Positions 8,368 to 15,560 of a DNA stretch of 64,000 nucleotides are shown here, in pieces. This DNA comes from Niveispirillum sp. SYP-B3756. Lineage in GTDB: Bacteria > Pseudomonadota > Alphaproteobacteria > Azospirillales > Azospirillaceae. Numbering within the stretch: the stretch's first letter is position 1; each line of letters begins with the position of its first letter. The notes below the pieces were generated by a model, which was not told where the DNA came from, ran no database searches, and saw nothing but the letters and a program-made list of their open reading frames with translations. The position numbers and the translations under genes were made by a program. The DNA lies in assembly GCF_009495745.1 (NCBI RefSeq), contig NZ_WIDQ01000002.1:558001-622000 (forward strand), written 5' to 3'.

Positions 8368-8525
8368 AGTTTGTCAGGTTTACGCTCAATCACTTTCCAC
8401 CGTCACCCCGGCGCAGGCCGGGGTCCATTTCGTAGAGCAAAGCGCCTTTGATTCTGGACCCCGGCCTGCGCCGGGGTGACGGTAGAGAAGGGATGATCGG
8501 TTCAATCTAAACCTGACACACACTA
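8365..8525. repeat. Dispersed hairpin repeat, copy R2
   Basis: A long hairpin has perfect 29-nt arms at 8399-8427 and 8455-8483 (ACCGTCACCCCGGCGCAGGC and on). An outer pair of 11-nt inverted ends, TGTCAGGTTTA at 8372-8382 and TAAACCTGACA at 8508-8518, flanks it. Both outermost ends supply a stop codon: TAG of the TetR gene at 8365-8367 and TAG of the minus-strand SDR at 8523-8525. This is the most complete copy in the window and looks like a MITE-type or REP-type element. Confidence 0.8.
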
Positions 8526-9314
8526 ACCCCCCGCCGCCCGCGCAATCGATGCCGCCATCTCCTCCTTTGTCGGGTTGCGGCGCAGGGTCAGCCCGCCATT
8601 GACCTGGAGATTCTGGCCGGTCATGAAACATTCGTCGGATGCCAGGAACACAGCCGCCGCCGCGATATCCTCCGACGTGCCGATGCGGCCCAGCGGATAT
8701 TCCGGCAGGAACGCCTCTGTCAGGCCGGGAATGGCCATATGCCCCGCCGTCATCGGCGTGGCGGTCAGGCCGGGGGAGATGGAATTGGCCCGGATGCCGC
8801 GCTGCCCGAATTCATGCGCCACGACGCGGATAATGTGATCCGTCCCTGCCTTGGCCCCCATGTAGGCGGCATGGTCATTCAGCATGATGGTGGCGGTGGC
8901 GGAACTGATCTGGATGATCGATCCGCCCCGGTCCATGGCCCCGATCACCGCCTGATAGAACATGAACGGCCCCTTGAACTGAAGCGCGCTCATCTGGTCG
9001 AACTCTTCCTCCGTCGTCTCCAGAAACGGCTTCAGCAGGCCCCAGCCGGTGGCATTCAGGGCGATATCGACATGGCCCAGCTTTTCCTTGGCAAAGGCGG
9101 CCAGGGCGAAAACCTGTTCCCGGTCGGTGATGTCGCAGAGGGCGGCGTGGCCGCCGATCGCCCCAGCCAGCCGCTCCAGCTCCTCCCGCTTGCGGCCGGC
9201 GACCACAACCGTGGCCCCTTCGGCGGCGAAGCGGCGGGCGATGACCTGGCCCATATTGTCTCGATTGGCGGCACCGACGACGATGGCACCCTTGCCGGCA
9301 AGACGTCCCATCAT
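8523..9314 (-). CDS. Short-chain dehydrogenase/reductase (SDR)
   Basis: The 263-residue classical SDR has cofactor loop VVGAANRDNMGQ (13-24), catalytic Ser137/Ser138 (QISSATA), Tyr151 and Lys155 (YMGAK), and the C-terminal QNLQVNGGL. The GAANRDNMG loop resembles the SDR group with a longer glycine-rich turn seen in enoyl-reductase-like proteins, but YxxxK spacing is classical. It lies 7 bp after the SnoaL gene on the same strand, so the two form one unit, probably controlled by operator copy 4. It is a cytosolic NAD(P)-dependent oxidoreductase; the substrate is unknown. Confidence 0.9.
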   Translation of the reverse strand: MMGRLAGKGAIVVGAANRDNMGQVIARRFAAEGATVVVAGRKREELERLAGAIGGHAALCDITDREQVFALAAFAKEKLGHVDIALNATGWGLLKPFLETTEEEFDQMSALQFKGPFMFYQAVIGAMDRGGSIIQISSATATIMLNDHAAYMGAKAGTDHIIRVVAHEFGQRGIRANSISPGLTATPMTAGHMAIPGLTEAFLPEYPLGRIGTSEDIAAAAVFLASDECFMTGQNLQVNGGLTLRRNPTKEEMAASIARAAGG

Positions 9315-9321
9315 GCCCCCC

Positions 9322-9735
9322 TTAAACCCAGTAACGCACAGAGAAGGTGCGGGACTTGAAGGCCCAGCGCCCGTCGATCTTCACCAGGATGTCGTCATAC
9401 TGGCCATGGGTGCGTCGGGCCACGCCCTCGGCGTCGGTATAGGATTCCGCCGTATACATGCGGGCCGTGGCCTGATCGCCCGCCACCACAATGGAACCGG
9501 GCAGTACCAGAAACACAATGTCGGGATAATGTTTCATCGCCGCCACCCAGGCATCAACGATGGTTTGTTTGCCAGACAGTTTCTCCATCCCCGGCACATG
9601 CGGCAGGCACCAGAAACTGTCTTCCGCCCAGGTTGAGGCCCAATCCTCGGCATTATGCTGGTTGACGGCATCCGCATAGATTTCATTCAGCTCGCGGATG
9701 GCCAGCCGGTCTTCCACCGGTCCCGTGAACGGCAT
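9322..9735 (-). CDS. SnoaL-like (NTF2-fold) small enzyme
   Basis: The ATG at 9735 (MPFTGPVEDRLAIRELNEIY) is chosen because GGGAGGAAACA precedes it; the frame is open upstream to 9762. The 137-residue product has the SnoaL_4 pattern: an N-terminal helix IRELNEIYADAVNQHNAEDW, a central HVPGMEKLSGKQTIVDAW, and a final strand DDILVKIDGRWAFKSRTFSV. The family includes polyketide cyclases, isomerases, dehydratases and the small subunits of ring dioxygenases. As there is no separate large subunit next to it, an isomerase or dehydratase role is more likely. It is first gene of a SnoaL-SDR unit. A truncated cousin lies at 3455-3730. Confidence 0.85.
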   Translation of the reverse strand: MPFTGPVEDRLAIRELNEIYADAVNQHNAEDWASTWAEDSFWCLPHVPGMEKLSGKQTIVDAWVAAMKHYPDIVFLVLPGSIVVAGDQATARMYTAESYTDAEGVARRTHGQYDDILVKIDGRWAFKSRTFSVRYWV

Positions 9736-9796
9736 TGTTTCCTCCCGATTTCCATGGATCACGGTGCCGGTTTGACCGGCTGTGATGACATATTGT

Positions 9797-9817
9797 TGAT
9801 TTATGATTCGTTAGTCA
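9797..9817. promoter_or_regulatory. 21-bp palindromic operator, copy 4 (overlaps a stop codon)
   Basis: Half-sites TGATTTATGA and TCGTTAGTCA surround one central base. It lies 62 bp upstream of the SnoaL gene and overlaps the last codons and TAA stop (9801-9803) of the crotonase gene upstream. A regulatory site has thus been kept inside a coding end. Confidence 0.72.
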
Positions 9818-10652
9818 GAATGAAGCGCGAGTCTTGGCTTGTCAAGTCCGGGCGGCTGGTGAAATCCGGCTTCCTTTTGCCCAGGAAAGCCCGCAGCCCC
9901 TCGGCAAACTCGGCACCGTTGGCACGGGCGGTGAACTGGTCCTTTTCTGCCTGCAACTGCGCCAGGAAGGCGGCGGTCAGCGGCCCGCGCAGCAGTGCCT
10001 TGGTCGCGGCATGGGTGCCAAGCGGTCCGTCGGCCAACCGTTGCGACAGGGCGTCCACCGTGTTGGCCAGCGCATCGGCGGCCACCACTTGATTGACGAT
10101 GCCTAGCCGGTGGGCCTCCGCGGCGCCGAACCGGTCGCCCAGCATCACCAGCGCGCTGGCCTGTTTCAGGCCGCACAGGTGCGGCAGCATCAGGGTGGCC
10201 CCACCATCCGGCGTGGCGCCCAGATGGCAATAGGCCAGGGAGAAGCCTGCATTTTCTACGGCGATAGAAAAATCGCAGGCCGCCGCCAATCCGATGCCGA
10301 AACCGGCCACCGGCCCATTGATGGCGGCGATCACCGGTTTCGGCATCCGCCACACCCGCTCCACCGCGCCATGGGCGTGGTCGATCAGGCGGCTGAAATA
10401 GGTGCTGCGGGCGGCGGCCGGGCCGTCCAGCGTCTGGGCGAATTCCCGCACATCGCCGCCGGCCATGAAGGCGCGGCCAGCCCCCGTCAGCACGATGGCG
10501 CCCACCGTTTCATCCACCGCCAGCCGTGCCAGCGTCTGATCCAGGGTGCTGGCCAGCGCCATGTCCAGGGCATTCAACGCATCGGGGCGGTTGAAGGTGA
10601 CATGCGCCACGGCCCCCCGCTGTTCAACGCCGACCACATCTGCAATCGTCAT
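9801..10652 (-). CDS. Enoyl-CoA hydratase/isomerase family (PaaG-like active site)
   Basis: The ATG at 10652 (MTIADVVGVEQRGAVAHVTF) is preceded by GGAGGAGCAGGAGAC, so it is preferred over the upstream start at 10700. The 283-residue crotonase has the oxyanion-hole segment GAGRAFMAGGDVREFA and the second motif PVAGFGIGLAAACDF. At the site of the two hydratase glutamates it reads FSLAYCHLGATPDGG, so the first Glu is lost and the second position is Asp. That pattern is closer to PaaG-type isomerases than to true hydratases. It is divergent from the ferredoxin gene and shares operator copy 5 with it. Confidence 0.88.
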   Translation of the reverse strand: MTIADVVGVEQRGAVAHVTFNRPDALNALDMALASTLDQTLARLAVDETVGAIVLTGAGRAFMAGGDVREFAQTLDGPAAARSTYFSRLIDHAHGAVERVWRMPKPVIAAINGPVAGFGIGLAAACDFSIAVENAGFSLAYCHLGATPDGGATLMLPHLCGLKQASALVMLGDRFGAAEAHRLGIVNQVVAADALANTVDALSQRLADGPLGTHAATKALLRGPLTAAFLAQLQAEKDQFTARANGAEFAEGLRAFLGKRKPDFTSRPDLTSQDSRFILTNES

Positions 10653-10728
10653 GTCTCCTGCTCCTCCCTTTTGCCTTTGTCCGTCTGCGCCAGACGGCAC
10701 TTGACGTTAGCCCCTGTCGATATGATTA

Positions 10729-10749
10729 TGATCAATGAATCATAAGTCA
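10729..10749. promoter_or_regulatory. 21-bp palindromic operator, copy 5
   Basis: Half-sites TGATCAATGA and TCATAAGTCA surround one central base. It lies between the crotonase gene (start 10652, minus) and the ferredoxin gene (start 10764, plus). Only 14 bp separate it from the ferredoxin ATG, so a bound protein would cover the ribosome site or initial transcribed region. Confidence 0.75.
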
Positions 10750-10763
10750 ATAAAGGAAGCGCC

Positions 10764-11078
10764 ATGACCCTGATCCAGGTAACCGACCGTGATGGAACCC
10801 GGCACAGCCTTGACGCCCCCGATGGCGACAGCCTGATGGTGGCCCTGCGTAATGGCGGCCTGTCGGTAGAAGGTCTGTGCGGGGGGAACATGGCCTGTGG
10901 CACCTGCCATATCCATGTGCTGAATGCCATGGAGGGTCAGTTGCCGCTGGTCAGCGCGGATGAGGCGGCCTTGCTGGCCGACCTGCCCGATACCATGCCG
11001 CAGTCGCGTCTGGCCTGTCAGATCCCGGTCGGCCCAGCGCTGACCGGCCTCTCCATCGTGGTGGCCCCGGATGACTGA
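10764..11078 (+). CDS. 2Fe-2S ferredoxin (adrenodoxin/plant-fold type)
   Basis: The 104-residue product has the four cluster cysteines at 39, 45, 48 and 85 in CGGNMACGTC...C, the adrenodoxin-like spacing used by P450 and Rieske oxygenase systems. A good ribosome site (AAAGGAAGC) precedes ATG 10764. It is cytosolic and is probably the electron donor of the Rieske oxygenase encoded at 11935-13260, because no other oxygenase in this island has its own ferredoxin. No matching ferredoxin reductase gene is next to it; a reductase elsewhere must feed it. Confidence 0.93.
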   Translation: MTLIQVTDRDGTRHSLDAPDGDSLMVALRNGGLSVEGLCGGNMACGTCHIHVLNAMEGQLPLVSADEAALLADLPDTMPQSRLACQIPVGPALTGLSIVVAPDD

Positions 11079-11195
11079 ACGGCCTTATTAGGCCGCCCCG
11101 GTTGAACCGCGGCCCCTTCCGTTGCTATCATCGCCTTGAAATCAGCCTCGGCCGGCAGTCGTCCGGTGGCGAAGCAGGGTCAAGGAGTGGGGACG

Positions 11196-11930
11196 GTGGC
11201 GGTCAGCGCACAGGGGCGGAAACGGAAGCCATCTGCCGAGAAGGTGGAAAAGAATGAGGCCACGCGCCTGACTTTGATCGAGGCGGCGGCCAAGATCGTC
11301 GGGCGTTATGGCTATTCCGGCTGTTCCATCGCGCGGGTGACGGCCAAGGCCAAGGTGGCGCACGGCACCTTCTATCTGCATTTCAAGTCACAACAGGAAC
11401 TGTTCGACCTGCTGCTGCCCACATTGGGGGCGCGCATGTTGGACAAGATCAGCGATGCCGTGCGCAACGCCACCTCCCTGCTGGAGGTGGAGCGGCGGGG
11501 GCTGGAGGCGAATTTCGCCTATCTGGTGGCCCATCCCTATATGTACCGCCTGATGATGGAGGCGGAGCTTTTCGCCCCCACCGCCTTCCGTGCCCATGTT
11601 GACATGCTGCTGGAACGCTATGTCCGGTCGCTTCGGCGCAGTCTGAAGGACCAGGAACCGCCGCTCTATAGCGAGGCGGAACTGGAACAGGTGGCCAGTA
11701 TGCTGATGGGTGCGCGCTCCTATCTGCTGATGCGGTTCTGCGCGGTTGATGGCAAGATCCGGCCCCTGTCGCCGGAGATGCTGGATACCTATCTGCGCTT
11801 TGTTGCCACGGGCCTGAAGGCTGGGCCGCTGGACCCGGTGCCGGAAGCGGTGCCAGCGGTCGCACCAGCGGCAGAGGCACCGCCCAAACCCGTCCGTCGC
11901 CGCCGGGTCACGGCGGTGACGGAGGCATAG
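11196..11930 (+). CDS. TetR-family regulator (paralogue 2)
   Basis: I prefer GTG 11196 because AAGGAG lies 8 bp before it; the frame is also open to a TTG at 11136 without a ribosome site. The helix-turn-helix GYSGCSIARVTAKAKVAHGT followed by FYLHFKSQQELF is nearly identical to that of the TetR at 7603, while the ligand domains have diverged more. The C-terminal tail is again Pro/Ala-rich ending in PVRRRR. The two are paralogues within one cluster and probably share the 21-bp operator with different inducers. No copy of the operator lies directly before this gene. A small GC hairpin (ACGGCCTTATTAGGCCGC) near 11080-11097 separates it from the ferredoxin gene. Confidence 0.9.
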   Translation: MAVSAQGRKRKPSAEKVEKNEATRLTLIEAAAKIVGRYGYSGCSIARVTAKAKVAHGTFYLHFKSQQELFDLLLPTLGARMLDKISDAVRNATSLLEVERRGLEANFAYLVAHPYMYRLMMEAELFAPTAFRAHVDMLLERYVRSLRRSLKDQEPPLYSEAELEQVASMLMGARSYLLMRFCAVDGKIRPLSPEMLDTYLRFVATGLKAGPLDPVPEAVPAVAPAAEAPPKPVRRRRVTAVTEA

Positions 11931-11934
11931 GGCA

Positions 11935-13260
11935 TCAGCGCCGGCCCTCAATATAATCGTTGATCATCTCGTGGAACCGGCGGACCCGGGCTTCCTGGCC
12001 GGTCAGATAGGCATCCTTGAAGCCACGGGAGCGCAGGCCCCGCTGCTGCCCCACGGCGATGGAGAGATCCTGATCGGCGACAAAGCCCAGGCTCTGGTCG
12101 CCATGGCTGAATATTTCATGTTCCGCCTCTGCCAGGCAACGCGGACCCACCGGGGTCATCGCCTCCGTCTGGCCTGGCACCACCGGTACCATGAACCAAT
12201 GATCGAACAGGCATTTCTCCGGATCGGTCGGGTGCGGCTGCGGCCGCAGCAACTGGAACCCGTCCGCACTCATGGTCAGGGAGACGTTGGGGAACAGGGT
12301 GTAATGGTGATAATCGGTCAACTGGTCATCATCCAGCAGATCATAATGGGCAAAGCCGCGTTCCCGGCCCAGGCGTCGCTTCTGTTCCTGTAAGGCCCGG
12401 CGGGCATCGCGGGCATGGCCCTGAAAGGCGGCGGGGTCCAGATCCCAGGCGCGCAGGATATCATCCAGCGGCTGGGCCACATCGGTGACGCTCTGCGCCC
12501 GTAGAGAGGGCATCCCGCCCTTCATCCGCATCCGATTATGGCCGGACGGGTAAAGGTCGAACAGCGTGTCCTGATAGGCATCCTCAATGAAGGTCGACAG
12601 TTCGGGATGCAGGGTCGGCAGATGGTAGCTTTCATTGAAATTGTCGTGAATGACCTTCCAATTGCAATTGACCTCTGCCGTCAGGTACAGCACGCGAACC
12701 TGCTGATCCATGCTGTATTTTTCAAATTGTGCGGCCACAGGGTCGAGATAGTGGCGCAAGGGTGGGGCTGCTGGGTCCATGTTGAACCAGACGAAACCGC
12801 CCCAGACCTCGCATTTTATGGCGGACAGCTTGACCTTGCCGCAGGGGTTTCCCTGGGGGAAATCATCGGGGTCTTGAACCCGGCAGGTGGTGCCGGCCCG
12901 GTCGAACTGCCAGGAATGATAGGAACAGGTAAAGACCTTGGCATGGCCCAGATCGCCATGCACCAGCCGGTTTCCCCGGTGGGGACAGACATTGTAGAAG
13001 GCGGCGACCGATCCATCCTCCTGCCGGACCATCAGGATGCTCTCCTGCCCGATCGCATGGGTGATGTAATCGCCCGGTTCCGGCAGGTCGGCCGCCCAGC
13101 CCCCGATATGCCAGATGCGCGTCCACATTCGGTCCCATTCCAGGGCCATGAATTCCCGGCTGGTATAACGGCTGCCGGTGATGGGATCGCCGCGCAAGGA
13201 CGGCGGCGTGGGGGAGGGGTCGACGGCGGGCTGGGGCGGCTGGCTGTTGATCACGGACAT
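11935..13260 (-). CDS. Rieske-type aromatic/aliphatic ring oxygenase, alpha subunit
   Basis: The 441-residue product has the Rieske cluster ligands Cys92-His94 (NVCPHRGN) and Cys112-His115 (TCSYHSW). The mononuclear iron site lies in DNFNESYHLPTLHPE, with His213 and His218. A SRPBCC catalytic domain follows. It would hydroxylate or demethylate a small organic substrate using electrons from the ferredoxin at 10764. No beta subunit is encoded nearby, so an alpha-only trimer is expected. It stands alone on the minus strand with operator copy 6 located 49 bp upstream of its ATG. Confidence 0.93.
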   Translation of the reverse strand: MSVINSQPPQPAVDPSPTPPSLRGDPITGSRYTSREFMALEWDRMWTRIWHIGGWAADLPEPGDYITHAIGQESILMVRQEDGSVAAFYNVCPHRGNRLVHGDLGHAKVFTCSYHSWQFDRAGTTCRVQDPDDFPQGNPCGKVKLSAIKCEVWGGFVWFNMDPAAPPLRHYLDPVAAQFEKYSMDQQVRVLYLTAEVNCNWKVIHDNFNESYHLPTLHPELSTFIEDAYQDTLFDLYPSGHNRMRMKGGMPSLRAQSVTDVAQPLDDILRAWDLDPAAFQGHARDARRALQEQKRRLGRERGFAHYDLLDDDQLTDYHHYTLFPNVSLTMSADGFQLLRPQPHPTDPEKCLFDHWFMVPVVPGQTEAMTPVGPRCLAEAEHEIFSHGDQSLGFVADQDLSIAVGQQRGLRSRGFKDAYLTGQEARVRRFHEMINDYIEGRR

Positions 13261-13308
13261 GGGGTTGCATCCTCCGCTGTTCGATTGCGGCCGAGCGCCG
13301 CTTATTCA

Positions 13309-13329
13309 TGATTGATGAGTCATTGATCA
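13309..13329. promoter_or_regulatory. 21-bp palindromic operator, copy 6
   Basis: Half-sites TGATTGATGA and TCATTGATCA surround one central base, an almost perfect palindrome. It lies 49 bp upstream of the Rieske oxygenase start and 46 bp from the stop of the truncated phosphotransferase remnant. Confidence 0.75.
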
Positions 13330-13374
13330 ATGTATGACCAGCCGAACCCGCCGTCAACGACCCATGCAGGGCCG

Positions 13375-13488
13375 TCAGCCCAGTACCTTTGGATGGCTGA
13401 TCGACAAGGGTGCATCCTGACCTGACCGCCGGGCCAGCCAGTCGGCAAGGCCCTGCAACTGCGCGGGTGACAGGGAAGCGGTGCTCAT
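13375..13488 (-). pseudogene. N-terminal remnant of an APH-type phosphotransferase
   Basis: A 37-codon frame starts with an ATG that overlaps the stop of the acyl-CoA dehydrogenase gene by ATGA. It begins MSTASLSPAQLQGLADWLAR and stops after SHPKVLG. That is how aminoglycoside-phosphotransferase-like proteins begin, and they are often partners of acyl-CoA dehydrogenases. The normal protein would continue for about 300 residues with the nucleotide loop, so the gene seems to have been cut off at 13375. A short genuine peptide is possible but less likely. Confidence 0.55.
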
Positions 13489-14681
13489 GACCACCCCCAG
13501 AACGCGTCCCCTTCGGCCAGATAGGACCGGCTCAGCACCATCTTGTGCACCTCCGACGCGCCATCGACCAGCCGCGACTGCCGCGCATAGCGGTAAATCC
13601 ATTCCAGCACCGTATCGCGGGAATAGCCGCGCGCGCCGCAAAGCTGGATGGCGGTATCCACCGTGCGCGACAGCGTGTCGGCCACCTGTACCTTGGCCAT
13701 CGACACTTCCTTGCGGGCGAAATGGCCGCGATCCAGTTCGGCGGCGGCCCGCATGGTCAGCAGGCGGGAAATCTCGATCTGCATCGCCGCTTCGCCCAGC
13801 ATCCACTGCACCCCTTCATGCTCGGCGAGCGACATTCCGAAGCTGTGGCGTTCCTTCACATAGGCACCGGCAATCTCCAGGCAGCGCTTGGCAAGGCCGG
13901 TCCAGCGCATACAATGGGTCAGCCGGGCGGGGCCCAGGCGGATCTGCGTGGCTTTCAGCCCGTCGCCGACATGCATCAGCACGTTTTCGTCGGCCACCTC
14001 CAGCCCGTCGAAGATCAGCTCGCAATGGCCGCCATGTTCCTCCGGTCCCATGATGGGGATGCGGCGTTCAATGCGCCAGCCGGGCTGGTCGCGGTCGAAC
14101 AGGAAGGCGGTCAGGCCCTTGCGCGGATCGTCAGAGGTGCGGGCCAGCAGGATGAAATGCTGGGCGACACCAGCCCCGGTGATGAACCATTTATGGCCAT
14201 GGATGACCCAGCGCCCGTCCCGGCGTTCCGCCCGGGTACGCATCATTGACGGGTCGGACCCGCCGCCGGGATGGGGTTCGGTCATGGCAAAGGCGGAGCG
14301 TACCCGCCCTTCGACGATGGGGTCCAGCCAGCGGCGCTTCTGCGCCTCCGTGCCCACCTGATGCAACAGCCGCATATTGCCATCATCGGGGGCGGCGGCA
14401 TTGAAGCAGACGGGGCCGAAGATGGAGCGGTTCATCTCCTCATAACAGGCGGCAAGGCCGGTGAAGGGCAGGCCCTGGCCGCCGGCTTCCCGTGGCAGTT
14501 GCAGGGTCCACAGGCCGGCCGCCTTGGCCTTGGCACGCAGGGCGGCCAAGGGCCCCTCGGCAATATTCTCATGCGCGTCCCAGTGGCTGCGGTCGGCTTC
14601 CACCGGCAGGATTTCCGCTTCCACGAAATCCCGGATGCGGCGGCGATAATCCTCCAGGGCGGGGGGCAGCGCGAAATCCAT
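13485..14681 (-). CDS. Acyl-CoA dehydrogenase
   Basis: The 398-residue flavoprotein has the FAD/substrate landmarks AFAMTEPHPGGGSDPSMM near 130, GHKWFITGAG, and the C-terminal CGARGYSRDTVLEWIYRYAR. It oxidises an acyl-CoA at C2-C3 and passes electrons to ETF. The catalytic-base position near 370-380 could not be settled by eye. The gene is translationally coupled to the phosphotransferase remnant. A GC-rich palindrome (CGAGCGCTCG at 14703-14712) 22 bp upstream suggests control by the divergent TetR at 14782 and not by the 21-bp operator. Confidence 0.92.
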   Translation of the reverse strand: MDFALPPALEDYRRRIRDFVEAEILPVEADRSHWDAHENIAEGPLAALRAKAKAAGLWTLQLPREAGGQGLPFTGLAACYEEMNRSIFGPVCFNAAAPDDGNMRLLHQVGTEAQKRRWLDPIVEGRVRSAFAMTEPHPGGGSDPSMMRTRAERRDGRWVIHGHKWFITGAGVAQHFILLARTSDDPRKGLTAFLFDRDQPGWRIERRIPIMGPEEHGGHCELIFDGLEVADENVLMHVGDGLKATQIRLGPARLTHCMRWTGLAKRCLEIAGAYVKERHSFGMSLAEHEGVQWMLGEAAMQIEISRLLTMRAAAELDRGHFARKEVSMAKVQVADTLSRTVDTAIQLCGARGYSRDTVLEWIYRYARQSRLVDGASEVHKMVLSRSYLAEGDAFWGWS

Positions 14682-14696
14682 GGCGAGGGTCTTTCA

Positions 14697-14716
14697 AAAA
14701 AGCGAGCGCTCGTTTT
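14697..14716. promoter_or_regulatory. TetR-type palindrome between acyl-CoA dehydrogenase and TetR genes
   Basis: The core CGAGCGCTCG (14703-14712) is a perfect 10-bp palindrome flanked by A and T runs. It is differently built from the 21-bp operator and lies in the divergent gap between 14681 (minus) and 14782 (plus), as expected for a local repressor site. Confidence 0.6.
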
Positions 14717-14781
14717 ATATCGTCATTCGGCTTCGCCGGCAATGGCCGTTCATGCTATGTCGGGCGGCGAAGGGGGCCGAT

Positions 14782-15465
14782 ATGGACAGTTACAGCACGT
14801 TCCAGCAGGAATTCGACCTATCGATGGCGGCGCTGTGCGGCCGCATTCTGGAGCGGCATCAGGCCACCATTAGGGTACGCAAGGCTGATACGGCGGTGCC
14901 CAATCTGGTGCGGATCATTGAGACCACCCTGGCCCTGTCCAACCGAAACGGGTTCCATCCCATGTCGCTGCGCGACCTGTCGGAACAGTCGGGCCTGTCG
15001 ATGGGCGCGCTCTACAGCTATTTCGACAGCAAGGACACGCTGCTGCTGATGATCCTGGGGCAGGTGGTGGATGCCATCGGTCTGGTGCTGACCGCACCGG
15101 ATGTTGCGACCGGTGATCCGCTGGCGCGGCTGCGCGCCCTGATGGCGCGCCATGTCTATCTGACAGAAACCATGGGCCCCTGGTTTGTTTTCGCCTTCAT
15201 GGAAGCCAAGGCCTTTGGCAAGCAGGGGCGTGAGATGGCGGTGGAAAGCGAATTGTGGACGGAAGGCCTGTTGCGCGACGTCATCGCCGATGGCATCGAT
15301 GCCGGCCGCTTCCGCCCGGTCGATCCAACCATGGTGGCCGCCCTGATCAAGCCGATGCTGCAGGATTGGTATGTGAAGCGGGCGAAATACCGCAAACGCG
15401 GGGTGGGGCCGGATGCGTTTGTCGCGGTGCTGGTGGATTTGGTGGGAAATATGTTGCGGGCATAG
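14782..15465 (+). CDS. TetR-family regulator
   Basis: ATG 14782 (MDSYSTFQQEFDLSMAALCG) follows a GGGGG ribosome site; the longer frame from 14680 would cross the palindrome. The 227-residue product carries the helix-turn-helix GFHPMSLRDLSEQSGLSMGA followed by LYSYFDSKDTLL. An N-terminal extension of about 50 residues comes before the usual first helix. It is divergent from the acyl-CoA dehydrogenase gene and probably represses it through the CGAGCGCTCG palindrome. It is not closely related to the two TetR paralogues at 7603 and 11196. Confidence 0.88.
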   Translation: MDSYSTFQQEFDLSMAALCGRILERHQATIRVRKADTAVPNLVRIIETTLALSNRNGFHPMSLRDLSEQSGLSMGALYSYFDSKDTLLLMILGQVVDAIGLVLTAPDVATGDPLARLRALMARHVYLTETMGPWFVFAFMEAKAFGKQGREMAVESELWTEGLLRDVIADGIDAGRFRPVDPTMVAALIKPMLQDWYVKRAKYRKRGVGPDAFVAVLVDLVGNMLRA

Positions 15466-15560
15466 TCTGCTCAACCGGGCCCCCCGGAATTGATCCGCCG
15501 CAAGGTGGCGGCGGATCGGGCCTGACATGGTCGCTGTCATCAGGGCCGGGAAGGCGTCTT

